A stretch of 64,000 nucleotides of DNA from CAYVQE01 sp964454005. Its GTDB lineage: Bacteria; Myxococcota; B64-G9. The notes below the pieces were generated by a model. The model worked only from the letters and a program-made list of their open reading frames with translations. It searched no databases and was not told the DNA's origin. A program made the position numbers and the translations under genes. Every line of letters starts with the position of its first letter. Within the stretch, counting starts at the first letter, position 1. The stretch is from the NCBI GenBank assembly GCA_964454005.1, contig CAYVQE010000007.1, positions 1 through 64,000 on the forward strand. The letters are read 5' to 3'. This document shows positions 51,823-60,467 of this stretch, in pieces.

Positions 51823-52806
51823 TCAGTGCAAAAAGGCCGGCAGGTCCCACTCGGGGCTGGGGCCGGCGTCCAGGCGCCGGCAGCGTTGCTGGAAGCGGCG
51901 GCGCTGTGCGGCGCTGAGCGCCTGGCGGCCCTCGCCGGAGCGGCCGTCGCGGATGAACTGGCCGCGCTGCAGGCCGCGCTCGAGCAGCAGGTCGGTGATG
52001 TGGTCGAAGCGCTGCTCGTGGCGCTTCATGAACTCGAGCGAGCAGCGCTGGTGCACCCGGCGGCGCTGGGCGGGGGTGGGCTCGAGCCCGAGGAAGTCGG
52101 CGATGCGGTCGATGCCGCCGGCCGGGTCGGCGCGCAGATCCTCGTAGCGCAGGGTGAGCACATCGGGCCGCCCGACCAAAGCCCGCCAGCCGGCCACATG
52201 CTTGAACCACGAGCGGTACTGCAGCTCGCCGCGCAAAAAGCGCTCGAAGAAGCGCTCGAAGTCACCGGCGAAGCCCAAATGGGTCCGGTAGAGGTGGTAG
52301 TAGGACAAAGCCACGTCCAGCCCGTCGCGCTCGAGGTAGATGTAGCGGCCCGGTTCGGGCAGCCACTGGAAGGGCAGGTGGCTCTTGAACACCCGCGGCG
52401 AGGCCAGCTGCTCGAAGTCGGCCGCCCGGGCCGCGCCCACCGCCAGCGAGCGCTCGAACCAGGGCGCCACCTGGCCGATGTGGTCGAAGTCCATGCGCCC
52501 GTCGGTGGTCAGCTGGTAGAGGATCATCTGCAGCCAGGTGGTGCCCGACCGCGGATAGGTCACGGCGTAGACGTCGTCCGGCCGCGGCCGGAACTCCAGC
52601 CGGCCGCGCAAGAAGTCGAGCAGCCGCGGCAGATCCTCGGCGCGTTCGATCAGCCGCCGGGCGCCGCGGCTGGCGGCGGCCAGCAGCGCGCCGAGCTGCC
52701 GGGCGCCGCCGCCTTTGTCGAAAACGGTCAACACGGAATCGAGAAGCTGGGCGCTGCTCGGGCTCGAAGCGCTTCGAACGGCGACACGCTTTTCATCCGG
52801 GGACAT
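51823..52806 (-). CDS. PAPS-dependent sulfotransferase
   Basis: 327 residues of the sulfotransferase type 1 family. The 5'-phosphosulfate loop is TYPRSGTTWLQ (residues ~82-92), the 3'-phosphate-binding part YLERDGLDVALSYYH, with RYEDLRADP later. The N-terminal ~60 residues are a separate helical segment. The ATG at 52806 lies inside the upstream aminotransferase gene (14-base overlap), so the two are coupled. It would transfer sulfate to a small hydroxylated or amino acceptor; the aminotransferase may supply that acceptor, for example an amino alcohol. This is inference. Confidence 0.85.
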   Translation of the reverse strand: MSPDEKRVAVRSASSPSSAQLLDSVLTVFDKGGGARQLGALLAAASRGARRLIERAEDLPRLLDFLRGRLEFRPRPDDVYAVTYPRSGTTWLQMILYQLTTDGRMDFDHIGQVAPWFERSLAVGAARAADFEQLASPRVFKSHLPFQWLPEPGRYIYLERDGLDVALSYYHLYRTHLGFAGDFERFFERFLRGELQYRSWFKHVAGWRALVGRPDVLTLRYEDLRADPAGGIDRIADFLGLEPTPAQRRRVHQRCSLEFMKRHEQRFDHITDLLLERGLQRGQFIRDGRSGEGRQALSAAQRRRFQQRCRRLDAGPSPEWDLPAFLH

Positions 52807-54013
52807 GACTGATGTGGACCGGCCGGGCGGTCTCGATGTCGGCCAGCGCCTCGACCAGCCGCCGGTTGTCGGCGCTGCGGCCGATGGCCACCCGCAGGTG
52901 GCCGGCGGTGAAGCGGCCCTCGCCCGGGATGCGGGCGGTGCGCACCCCGCGTTCGAGCAGGGCGCGGTGCAGTTGACCGGCGTCGAGCCGCCGGTGGGCC
53001 AGCACCAGCAGGTTGCTGTCGCTGGGCAGGGCCTCGACCTCGCGCAGTTGATCCAGCCCGGCCAGCAGCGCGGCCCTGCGCCGGCGGGTGTTGGCCCGGG
53101 TGGTGCGCAGGTGTTCGGTGCAGTCCATGGCCGCTGCGGCCGCGTCCAACGACAGCTGCGAGACCGGGTAGTTGGGCGCCTGGACGCGCAGCGCCTCGAG
53201 CAGCCGGGCGGAGCCGGCCGCGGCCCAGCCCACCCGCAGCGAGGCCAGGCCGTAGGCCTTGGAGAATGTGCGGGTGACGATGGCGTTGTGGTGCGCGCCC
53301 AGCAAGGCGCTGGCCGAGCGCACCCCGTTTTCCGGATCGCGGTACTCGCCGTATGCCTCGTCGAAGACCACCAGCGCGCCGCCGCGTTCGGCCCGGGCGG
53401 CGATCTCCGCGGCGGCACCGTCGGGCAGGCTGCCGCCGGTGGGGTTGTTGGGGTCGGCGATCCAGACGATGCGCGGCCGGGTGCGCTCCAACGCTTCGGC
53501 ATAGCTGGCGGCGGTATCCGCGGTCCAGCGGTAGCCGGCTTCCTCGTCCAGCGCCAGGTCGACCACCCGGGCGCCGACCCGGGTGGAGAAGGAGCGGAAC
53601 ACGAAGAACGACGGCCGGCAGACCAAAACCCGATCCCCGGGGCTCAGAAAGGCGGCCGCCACCTGGCCGACCATCTGCTCCACCCCGGCTGACAGCACCA
53701 CCCGCTCCGGCCGCACCCCGTGCAACCGAGCGATGCGCCCGCGCAGCGGATGCTCGGCCGGCGACGGGTAGCGGCTCAGGTAGTCGGCCGCATCGACCGC
53801 GGTCAGCCAGGCGACCAGCTTCTCGGCCACCTCGGGCGCACAGCCGTCCGGGTTGCGGCCCAGATCCAGGCGCACTTCGGCTGGCTCGCCCCGGCCGTTT
53901 CCGGCCATCTGTTCCAGCGGCCGGGTGCCGTCGCGCACGTAGCCGGTCTCGCAGCGCCTCAGCGCCGCCTCGGTCAAGGTATTGATGGCGTTTTCCGGAT
54001 CGAACACTGCCAT
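52793..54013 (-). CDS. HisC-like class I/II aminotransferase
   Basis: 406 residues. PLP motifs: WIADPNNPTGG, the aspartate region VVFDEAYGEYRD and the lysine in TRTFSKAYGLASLRVGW, matching the histidinol-phosphate aminotransferase group. An N-terminal extension of ~60 residues precedes the fold. The ATG at 54013 follows the promoter at 54059-54087 with a ~40-base leader; no strong ribosome site is visible, so the start is less certain. No other histidine genes are near; with the coupled sulfotransferase a specialised pathway is more likely than histidine synthesis. Confidence 0.82.
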   Translation of the reverse strand: MAVFDPENAINTLTEAALRRCETGYVRDGTRPLEQMAGNGRGEPAEVRLDLGRNPDGCAPEVAEKLVAWLTAVDAADYLSRYPSPAEHPLRGRIARLHGVRPERVVLSAGVEQMVGQVAAAFLSPGDRVLVCRPSFFVFRSFSTRVGARVVDLALDEEAGYRWTADTAASYAEALERTRPRIVWIADPNNPTGGSLPDGAAAEIAARAERGGALVVFDEAYGEYRDPENGVRSASALLGAHHNAIVTRTFSKAYGLASLRVGWAAAGSARLLEALRVQAPNYPVSQLSLDAAAAAMDCTEHLRTTRANTRRRRAALLAGLDQLREVEALPSDSNLLVLAHRRLDAGQLHRALLERGVRTARIPGEGRFTAGHLRVAIGRSADNRRLVEALADIETARPVHISHVPG

Positions 54014-54058
54014 GGCCCCGGATGCCGCCTGCAGCGGCAGGCGTTCCAATTCCGAGCC

Positions 54059-54087
54059 AATATACTTATATTTCGCGCCTGAAGCAA
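54059..54087 (-). promoter_or_regulatory. Promoter of the aminotransferase-sulfotransferase operon
   Basis: Minus-strand TTGCTT (54082-54087), 17 bases, TATATT (54059-54064) in an A+T-rich patch. The boxes are nearly identical to the toxin-antitoxin promoter at 11417-11445. Confidence 0.6.
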
Positions 54088-54122
54088 ATTTGTTGTAATA
54101 TCGCTCGACGAGGAGACAGCCG

Positions 54123-54224
54123 ATGGTTGACCCGAGACCCATGGAGTGTGTTGGATGCGCTTGCGGCAGTTGCCCTGGACGGTCCCGTTTTTGTCCTTGT
54201 TCTTTGTTTTCTCGAGCGTTCTAG
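54123..54224 (+). CDS. 33-residue Cys-rich open frame overlapping the L,D-transpeptidase start
   Basis: It has the best ribosome site of the region (AGGAG, 7 bases before ATG), encodes seven cysteines (ECVGCACGSCPG...) and ends within the transpeptidase signal-peptide codons in another frame. It may be a leader peptide coupling translation of the next gene, or the sign of a frame error. Low confidence as a protein. Confidence 0.35.
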   Translation: MVDPRPMECVGCACGSCPGRSRFCPCSLFSRAF

Positions 54225-55705
54225 CCAACAGCAGCAGCGCATCCAGCCCGCTGCTGGACCCCATTCTGCAAGCCTTCGAGCAGGCCAGCCGGCAGGCCGA
54301 GCCCATCGTGCTGCGCTGCCCACCCATCGGGAACATGGGCTTCGGCCCCATCTGGGAGGCGCCGGCCGACGATGCGGCCGTGCTCGAGCTGAGCCGGCGC
54401 TTTCCCCTGCTCGCCACCGCCACCACCTACCGTTCCCACATCCGCGAGAAGCCGAAGGCCGGCGCGGCCATCATGGGCCACGTGCGCTACGGCCACTATC
54501 TGCGCGCCGCCGAGGCCGGCGGGGAGTGCAAGGGGGGGCATTGGCACGAAGTGGTCGGCGGTGGCCACGTCTGCTCGGGCGAGTACTTCCACGTCGGCGA
54601 CGCTCCGCTCGAGGTGCGCGGCACCTATGCGGCGCCCAATACCGGCGACATCGAGCCCTACCGCTATGCCAAGGCCATCAAGGGCGCGCCGCGCTTCTCC
54701 TCGCTGCCAACCCCCGAGCAGCTGGCCGCGTTGGAAGAGGATCCGGACGACGATCTGGATATCATCCAAGAGCGGCTGAACGGGGCGTACTTCCTGGCCG
54801 TGGACCGCGAAGCCTCGGTGGCCGGCCAGAAGCTACTGCACACCTCGGCCGGGCTGTGGGTGCGCGCGGCCGACGCCGAGTGGATCCCGCGCAGCCCCAT
54901 GCACGGTGAGCTGCTCGGTCCCGAGCACAAGCTGCCCATCGCCTTCGTCCACCGCGATCGGACCCGCCTGCTGTGTCCCGACCCCCGCGCGCGCGGCACC
55001 GCCGTGGCCAGCGCCCAGGGCGGTGCCGCCGCGGTCCGGCCCGACGGGAATCAGCCCGCTGTGGCCGATGCGCCGGATTCCGGCGCAGCCGGGGCCGCCG
55101 TGGGCGGCGAAGCGGCAAGCCCCCCGCCGGCCGGTTGGCGCGTCTGCGGTAGCGCCGGCAAGCACGCCCGCTTCACCGTGCGCCGCATCGAGCGGGTCGG
55201 CGACGGCGAACTGGTCATCGGGCCCGAGGACTGGGCCGTCGAGCGCGAGGCGCTGCGCATCGCGCGCGCCATCGAGCGGCCGGACGGCATTCCGGCCGGC
55301 AAGCGCTGGATGCACATCGACCTGGGCGAGCAGACCCTGGTGGCCTACCAGGACGCCGAGCCGCTGCTGGCTACCCTGGTCTCCAGCGGCCTGGACAGTC
55401 ACGCCACCCCCACCGGAACCTACAAGGTGCAGCGGCGCTATATCGTCAAGACCATGCGCGGGCCGGATCCGGATCACGGGGTCTACGAGGTCGGCGAGGT
55501 ACCCTGGACCTTCTACTACTATGGCAACTATGCCGTCCACGGGGCCTACTGGCACAACGTGTTCGGCAACCAGCGGTCGCACGGCTGCACCAATGTACCG
55601 CCGGCCGACGCCCGCTGGCTGTTCGGCTGGCTGGGCCCGCGGTTGGCCGAAGGCTGGAACGCGCGACTCTACCGCGAATCGGCCTACGCCCATTTCACCG
55701 ACTGA
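54155..55705 (+). CDS. Secreted L,D-transpeptidase (YkuD fold)
   Basis: 516 residues. The ATG at 54155 gives a proper signal peptide (LPWTVPFLSLFFVFSSVLA); a GTG at 54146 is an alternative. Residues ~30-330 are an unassigned region with GHVRYGHYLRA, PTPEQLAALEED and a Gly/Ala linker. The C-terminal YkuD domain carries the catalytic HGAYWHNVFG...RSHGCTNV with the Cys nucleophile. It would cross-link peptidoglycan or attach proteins to it. No clear substrate-recognition domain. Divergent from the aminotransferase operon across an A+T-rich promoter region. Confidence 0.9.
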   Translation: MRLRQLPWTVPFLSLFFVFSSVLANSSSASSPLLDPILQAFEQASRQAEPIVLRCPPIGNMGFGPIWEAPADDAAVLELSRRFPLLATATTYRSHIREKPKAGAAIMGHVRYGHYLRAAEAGGECKGGHWHEVVGGGHVCSGEYFHVGDAPLEVRGTYAAPNTGDIEPYRYAKAIKGAPRFSSLPTPEQLAALEEDPDDDLDIIQERLNGAYFLAVDREASVAGQKLLHTSAGLWVRAADAEWIPRSPMHGELLGPEHKLPIAFVHRDRTRLLCPDPRARGTAVASAQGGAAAVRPDGNQPAVADAPDSGAAGAAVGGEAASPPPAGWRVCGSAGKHARFTVRRIERVGDGELVIGPEDWAVEREALRIARAIERPDGIPAGKRWMHIDLGEQTLVAYQDAEPLLATLVSSGLDSHATPTGTYKVQRRYIVKTMRGPDPDHGVYEVGEVPWTFYYYGNYAVHGAYWHNVFGNQRSHGCTNVPPADARWLFGWLGPRLAEGWNARLYRESAYAHFTD

Positions 55706-55867
55706 GATCCAGTTGCCGATTTGCCGATTCGCCCACCGCCGTCGCGCCGATGCAGCTTGACGATGGTGCGCGGGCGCTCTTAAGCTGATGGCGGTGCCCG
55801 CGGCAGGCGCGCGATTTCTGGCCACCGGGCGCGGGCTTGCGGGTGTCTCGGGGGGGGGGAGGCGAGC

Positions 55868-56842
55868 ATGGCTTCGGGCCCTGGTACACGAGCGGGATCT
55901 TGGCGGCGGGCCAGCGCTGCGGCCGGATTGTTCGGGCTGCTGGCCGCTGCGGCATGGGGTCTGGTTCTGGCCGCGCCGGGCTGCATGGTCGACCAGGTCT
56001 GTTACTCGCCGGACGACTGCCCGCCCGGTCAATCCTGCCACTCGCTGACCGGCAACTGCAGCCCGGATCTGGTCTGCCATGTCATCTCCGACTGCCCGGC
56101 GGGCATGATCTGCGACCAGGAGACCCTGCGCTGCAGCAGCGGTGAGTGCAGCGACGATGACGATTGCCCCGGCGACCAGCGCTGCGTCGACGGGTTGTGT
56201 CAGTCCAGCGGGCCGCTGGAGTGTCCCGCGGGCATGGTGCCGGTCGAGAGCGCGTTTTGCATCGACATCTACGAGGCCTCGCGGCCGGACGCCACCGAGC
56301 GCAGCGCGGGGACGGACGAGTCGCAGGCCACCTCGCGGCCCGGGGTGATCCCCTGGCAAGTGTCCTCGGGCGCCAACGCGGTGGCCCAGGCGGCCTGCGA
56401 GGCGGCCGGCAAGCGGCTGTGCAGCGAGAACGAGTGGCGCATCGCCTGCCGCGGGCCGCAGGACACCGCGTACGCCTACGGCGACGCCTACGAGCCGGCC
56501 ACCTGCAACGGCATCGACACCTTTTGCGACTGCCAGGAAGGCCCCTGCGCCTCCCACGATCCCTGCCCTTATCCGCACTGCTTTCACGACTGCCGCGCCT
56601 ACACCCGTTTCCACCTGCTGCCCACCGGCGACCTGCCCGACTGCACCAACGGCTACGGTGTCTACGACATCAACGGCAATGTCTGGGAGCACGTGCTCGA
56701 CGGCGACGACACCCGCATCCGCGGCGGGGCCTTCAATTGCTCCGACTCGCAGCAGTTGCACCGCTGCGACTATATCCCCGGCGACTGGCGGCCCTCGGCC
56801 AAGGGCTTCCGCTGCTGCTGGCGGCCGGAGGTGGGCGCATGA
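55868..56842 (+). CDS. Formylglycine-generating-enzyme-like (SUMF1) lipoprotein with Cys-rich N-terminus
   Basis: 324 residues. Lipobox AAPGC near residue 39 after a long hydrophobic region. A Cys-rich segment (CYSPDDCPPGQSC, DCPAGMICD) of the myxobacterial type leads to a SUMF1-like fold (MVPVESAFCIDIYEAS, GKRLCSENEWRIACRG, GVYDINGNVWEHV, IRGGAF). The active-site Cys pair of true formylglycine enzymes cannot be assigned with certainty. GAGGCGAGC precedes the ATG. It overlaps the next gene (ATGA). Likely a surface structural protein rather than a sulfatase activator. Confidence 0.82.
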   Translation: MASGPGTRAGSWRRASAAAGLFGLLAAAAWGLVLAAPGCMVDQVCYSPDDCPPGQSCHSLTGNCSPDLVCHVISDCPAGMICDQETLRCSSGECSDDDDCPGDQRCVDGLCQSSGPLECPAGMVPVESAFCIDIYEASRPDATERSAGTDESQATSRPGVIPWQVSSGANAVAQAACEAAGKRLCSENEWRIACRGPQDTAYAYGDAYEPATCNGIDTFCDCQEGPCASHDPCPYPHCFHDCRAYTRFHLLPTGDLPDCTNGYGVYDINGNVWEHVLDGDDTRIRGGAFNCSDSQQLHRCDYIPGDWRPSAKGFRCCWRPEVGA

Positions 56843-58479
56843 GCGCAGCGGCGGCGCGAACCCTGATGCTGGCCATCGGCCTGTGGCTGGCCGCGGTGCC
56901 GGTGGTGCGCGCGGCGGATGCCTGCGACCGGCAGTGCGACGGCGATCCGGGCTGCTTGCGCCGGCAGCTCGAATGCCTGTTGCGCGCCGACCGGGCCCGC
57001 GAGGCGGTCGAGCTGCTCAAGCCGCTGGCCCGGGCTGAACCGGACCAGCCGGTGCTGGGGCGGCTGTTGGCCTGGGCCTACCACGCCTCGGGCAATGCCT
57101 TCTGGGCCATCCGCACCCTGCAGGGTCTGATCGAGCGCGACCCGAGCGACTGCGCCAGCCGGGCTTGGTTGGCCTGGGTGCAGCTGCAGCAGGGCGACCT
57201 CGATCTGGCCCGCCAGGCCCTGGCGGCCGAGGCCTGCCCGGCCAAACCGGCCCAGCAGGGGCGCTGGGCCCTGCTGCTGGCGGCCATCGCCCGGGCGGCC
57301 GAGAACGACGAACAGGCCGCTGCGCACTTCGACACGGCGACCGACGCCGAACGGCTGCTGCCGGAGGATGCCCGGCTGCTGCGTTCCTGGCGGCCGGACT
57401 ACTGGCCGGGCTGGATGGAGCCGGTTCACCTGCGGGCCGAGCTGGGCCTGGGCTATACCTCCAACGTCTCGGCCGGCCTGCCGGTCACCCAGGCCGGGGC
57501 CGACCTGGGCAGCCCGCTGCTCAAGCTGGATCTGTTCGGCCGCTGGATCTGGCCGCTGTGGCGCACGGTGCAGCCGACCGCCGAGCTGGCGGCCAAGCTG
57601 AACTACCTCGACGACTTCCGCTACGGCGACGCGGTCGACGTGCGCCAGGCCAACTACTTGGACGGCTCTGTGCGCGCCGGCTTGCGCATCCATTTCGCCG
57701 GCATGCAGTCGTTCATCGGCTACCGGGGTGACGTGTTCGTGCTCAACAGCCCCGACCCCAACGATCCGGGCACCGGCGAACCCTACTCCTGGGGCGAGTC
57801 CGCGCCGCGCGTCTTCTACGAGGGCCACCGGCTGGATCTCGAACTCGAGCCCGGCGGCGGGGTGACCCTGTTCGCCGGTGTGGGCGAGCGTCGCTTCCGG
57901 CGCACCTCGCGCACCCGCTGGGAGGTCGACGGCGGCGGCGGCTGGTCGGCCAGGCCCTGGCATCGCCTGCACCTGCTGTTGGCGCTGAGCCTGCGCTACT
58001 ACGGCGCCGACAGCGCGCTATACGATCAGCTCGGCGGCACCCTGCTGGGCGTGGCCCGGCTGCGGCTGCCGGCCCGGTTGGTGGTCCGACTGGGCATGAG
58101 CGCCGGGCTGGACTGGTACCCCAACGCGCCCTTGGCCACGGCGTCGGATCCGGACGCCGGCGGCCGCGACTTCCTGCTCAAGCCCAAGCTCACCCTGTGG
58201 GGGCCGAGCTGGGCCGGTTTCCGGTTGGGGCTGGGCTACGAGTACGCCTGGCGCGACTCGACCGCGCAGGTCAGCTTCGGCTACAGCGAGCACCGGGCCC
58301 TGTTGAAGCTGCGCTGGACCTTCGACGTCAATCCCTGGGGACCCGAGGTGGCCGAACGACCCGCCCGGGCGCCGCTGCCCTGGGGCGGCGCCACCGCCGC
58401 CGGCCTGGACGAGGAACGGATTCAGGATCTGCTGCGCCAGGACGAGGCCGCCCGCCGCGGCTCGTCCTGTGTCAACTGA
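56839..58479 (+). CDS. Secreted TPR protein with a C-terminal beta-barrel-like domain
   Basis: 546 residues. Signal peptide ending VVRAAD. Residues ~40-180 are tetratricopeptide-like helices (LLKPLARAEPDQPVLGRLLAWAYHASG, LARQALAAE). From ~200 alternating strands with aromatic girdles (GLGYTSNVSAG, GLRIHFAGMQSFIGYRGDVF, LGYEYAWRDSTAQVSFGYSEH) look like an outer-membrane barrel. The start overlaps the SUMF1-like gene, so the two are probably an outer-membrane unit. Similar TPR-barrel proteins secrete polysaccharides, but no such partner genes are here. Confidence 0.72.
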   Translation: MSAAAARTLMLAIGLWLAAVPVVRAADACDRQCDGDPGCLRRQLECLLRADRAREAVELLKPLARAEPDQPVLGRLLAWAYHASGNAFWAIRTLQGLIERDPSDCASRAWLAWVQLQQGDLDLARQALAAEACPAKPAQQGRWALLLAAIARAAENDEQAAAHFDTATDAERLLPEDARLLRSWRPDYWPGWMEPVHLRAELGLGYTSNVSAGLPVTQAGADLGSPLLKLDLFGRWIWPLWRTVQPTAELAAKLNYLDDFRYGDAVDVRQANYLDGSVRAGLRIHFAGMQSFIGYRGDVFVLNSPDPNDPGTGEPYSWGESAPRVFYEGHRLDLELEPGGGVTLFAGVGERRFRRTSRTRWEVDGGGGWSARPWHRLHLLLALSLRYYGADSALYDQLGGTLLGVARLRLPARLVVRLGMSAGLDWYPNAPLATASDPDAGGRDFLLKPKLTLWGPSWAGFRLGLGYEYAWRDSTAQVSFGYSEHRALLKLRWTFDVNPWGPEVAERPARAPLPWGGATAAGLDEERIQDLLRQDEAARRGSSCVN

Positions 58480-58515
58480 TCACCGCGGCGGGAAGGGCGA
58501 GTACGGGCTTCTGCG

Positions 58516-59091
58516 ATGCCGGCCGACGATGGACAGCTGGGCGGAATTCGATTGTTGCTGGCGGGCAGCCTCGCCGCGCTGCGCGATGCGTTGCTGTTGA
58601 CCGCAGTGTGCTCGGGGCTCGGCCTGGCGGTCAACGCCTGGTTCCACCCGGAGTCCATCCCCCTGCTGGCCGAGGAGGAGTACGAGACCCTGGTGCCCTG
58701 CCCCGAGCCGGGGGGCGAGGTCACGCCCATCCAACCCGACGACCCGCAGATTCAGGCCGAGAGCACCTTCGCAGTCGACGCCCGCGCTGAGGCGGCCTTT
58801 GATGACTGGCACCTCGAAGGCGCCATGCGGGTGACCTACGATTATTTGGATCCGACGCCCGAGGAGGTCATCGAGGAGCTGGCGCGACGCATCGCCCGCT
58901 CGCGGGCCCAGCGGGTGGTGGTCTACGGCGACGGCGACGATCCGGACACCGGCGAGCAGTTGGGCCGCGAGATTTCGGGCAAGGGCATCAAGAACGTGTT
59001 CTTCGTCCAGGGCGGCGCCCCGGCCTTGCGCGCCGGCGGGGATGCCCCATCGGCGGTCGAGGCGACCGACGGCGCGGAGGGTGGCCCATGA
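58516..59091 (+). CDS. Rhodanese-like domain protein lacking the catalytic cysteine, membrane-anchored
   Basis: 191 residues. One N-terminal hydrophobic segment (LLLAGSLAALRDALLLTAVCSGLGLAV) and a rhodanese domain (FAVDARAEAAFDDWHLEGAMRVTYD, VVVYGDGDDPDTGEQLG, GIKNVFFVQGG). The loop that carries the persulfide Cys in active rhodaneses reads YGDGDDPD, so it cannot form a persulfide. It overlaps the MauE gene by ATGA and starts a three-gene module for envelope thiol or heavy-metal chemistry. Confidence 0.78.
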   Translation: MPADDGQLGGIRLLLAGSLAALRDALLLTAVCSGLGLAVNAWFHPESIPLLAEEEYETLVPCPEPGGEVTPIQPDDPQIQAESTFAVDARAEAAFDDWHLEGAMRVTYDYLDPTPEEVIEELARRIARSRAQRVVVYGDGDDPDTGEQLGREISGKGIKNVFFVQGGAPALRAGGDAPSAVEATDGAEGGP

Positions 59092-59576
59092 GGCGCTTCG
59101 TGCTATGGCGCGGGCACGCCTGGTTGGCCCTGCCGGCCCGGCTGTATCTGGCCTGGGTGTTCATCTACGCCTGCATCCACAAGATCGCCCACCCCGGCAC
59201 CTTCGCCCTCGACATCGCCACCTACGACGTCCTGCCGCTCGAGCTGATCAACCCGCTGGCCATCACCCTGCCCTGGGTGGAGTTGGGTGCCGGGATCTTG
59301 CTGGTGCTCGGCTGGCGCAGCCGCGGTGCGGCCCTGGCCGTGGTGGGCATGATGGTCATGTTCATGGTGGCCATCGTCATGGCCCTGGCCGCCGGGCTGG
59401 ACATGTCCTGCGGCTGCTTCGCCTCCCAGGCCATGGAGGACGATCCCATCGGCGGCTGGACCCTGGTGCGCGACAGCGCCTGGCTGCTGCTGGGCCTGTA
59501 CGTGTTCGTCTTCGACCGCCGGCCGCTGGGGCTGGACGGCTGGCTGGCCAAACGGAGGAAAGACCATGCTCCATAA
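59088..59576 (+). CDS. MauE/DoxX-family membrane protein
   Basis: 162 residues with four hydrophobic helices (ARLYLAWVFIYACIHKI, ALAVVGMMVMFMVAIVMALAAGL). CGCF in the third loop is a conserved Cys pair of MauE-like proteins, which maintain disulfides of periplasmic enzymes in methylamine utilisation. No methylamine dehydrogenase is present. It overlaps both neighbours (ATGA before, 11 bases after), so all three genes are one operon. Confidence 0.82.
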   Translation: MRRFVLWRGHAWLALPARLYLAWVFIYACIHKIAHPGTFALDIATYDVLPLELINPLAITLPWVELGAGILLVLGWRSRGAALAVVGMMVMFMVAIVMALAAGLDMSCGCFASQAMEDDPIGGWTLVRDSAWLLLGLYVFVFDRRPLGLDGWLAKRRKDHAP

Positions 59577-60432
59577 CGCCACCCGCCGGTTGCTGCCGGC
59601 CGCCTGCGTGTTGTTGACCGCCGTTGCCGGGGTGCAGGCCCAGACGCCGAAATGCGACGCGCTCAGCGGCGAGCAGGCGAAGCTGGCCGCCGATCTGCTC
59701 CAGAGCCAGTACGCCTACGCCTGCTGCGACGCCAGCCTGGCCGAGTGCCTGGAGCAGGAGCCGGTCTGCGCCCTGGTCTACCGGCTGGCCGAGGACATCT
59801 GCCGCCGGGTGGCCGAGGGGCAATCGCGCGACGAGATCGTACGGGGTCTGTCGCGCCGGGCCAAATCGATGATGCCCGGCGGCAAGGAGTACGACATCGA
59901 GCTCGCCGGCGCACCCAGCACCGGCGCCGAGGACGCGCCGGTGGTGCTGGTCGAGTACGCCTGCGCCCGCTGCCCGTTTTGCACCAAGATCACCCCGCCG
60001 CTGGTCGAGGCGGTGCGCTCCGGCTCGCTCGGGGGCAAGGTGCGGCTGGTGTTCAAGACCTTCCCCATCCGCAGCCACGATTTCTCCAAGGAGACCGGCC
60101 TGGGCTTCGTAGCCGCCCAGCGGCTGGGCCACTTCTGGGAGTTCATGCTCCACGCCTACGAGCACTTCGATCGCTTCTGCATCAAAAAGCAGGGGGACTG
60201 GGCCGAGGCCTGCGGCATGGACCCCGAGGCCTTCGCCGAGCTGATGGCCGACCCGGAGGTGCGCCGCGAGCTGGTCGAGAGCAAGAAGGAGGGGCTGCGC
60301 AACGACGTCGACGCCACGCCCACCTTCTTCATCAACGGCCGCAAGTACTTCGGCGATCTCGAGACCGAGGAGCTGATCGACGTGCTCGAGGAGGAATACG
60401 ACCGGGTCAGCGGCAAGAAGTACCGCAAGTGA
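59566..60432 (+). CDS. DsbA/thioredoxin-fold periplasmic protein
   Basis: 288 residues. Signal peptide ending VQAQT, then ~80 helical residues with six Cys (CDALSGEQAK, YACCDASLAEC), and a DsbA-like domain with CPFC in ACARCPFCTK and the cis-Pro region DATPTFFING. It would oxidise or isomerise thiols, likely with MauE as the membrane partner. The start lies within the end of the MauE gene. Confidence 0.87.
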   Translation: MLHNATRRLLPAACVLLTAVAGVQAQTPKCDALSGEQAKLAADLLQSQYAYACCDASLAECLEQEPVCALVYRLAEDICRRVAEGQSRDEIVRGLSRRAKSMMPGGKEYDIELAGAPSTGAEDAPVVLVEYACARCPFCTKITPPLVEAVRSGSLGGKVRLVFKTFPIRSHDFSKETGLGFVAAQRLGHFWEFMLHAYEHFDRFCIKKQGDWAEACGMDPEAFAELMADPEVRRELVESKKEGLRNDVDATPTFFINGRKYFGDLETEELIDVLEEEYDRVSGKKYRK

Positions 60433-60467
60433 GACTTGCGACGGGAGCGGGCGAGGGGAGCCGAGCG

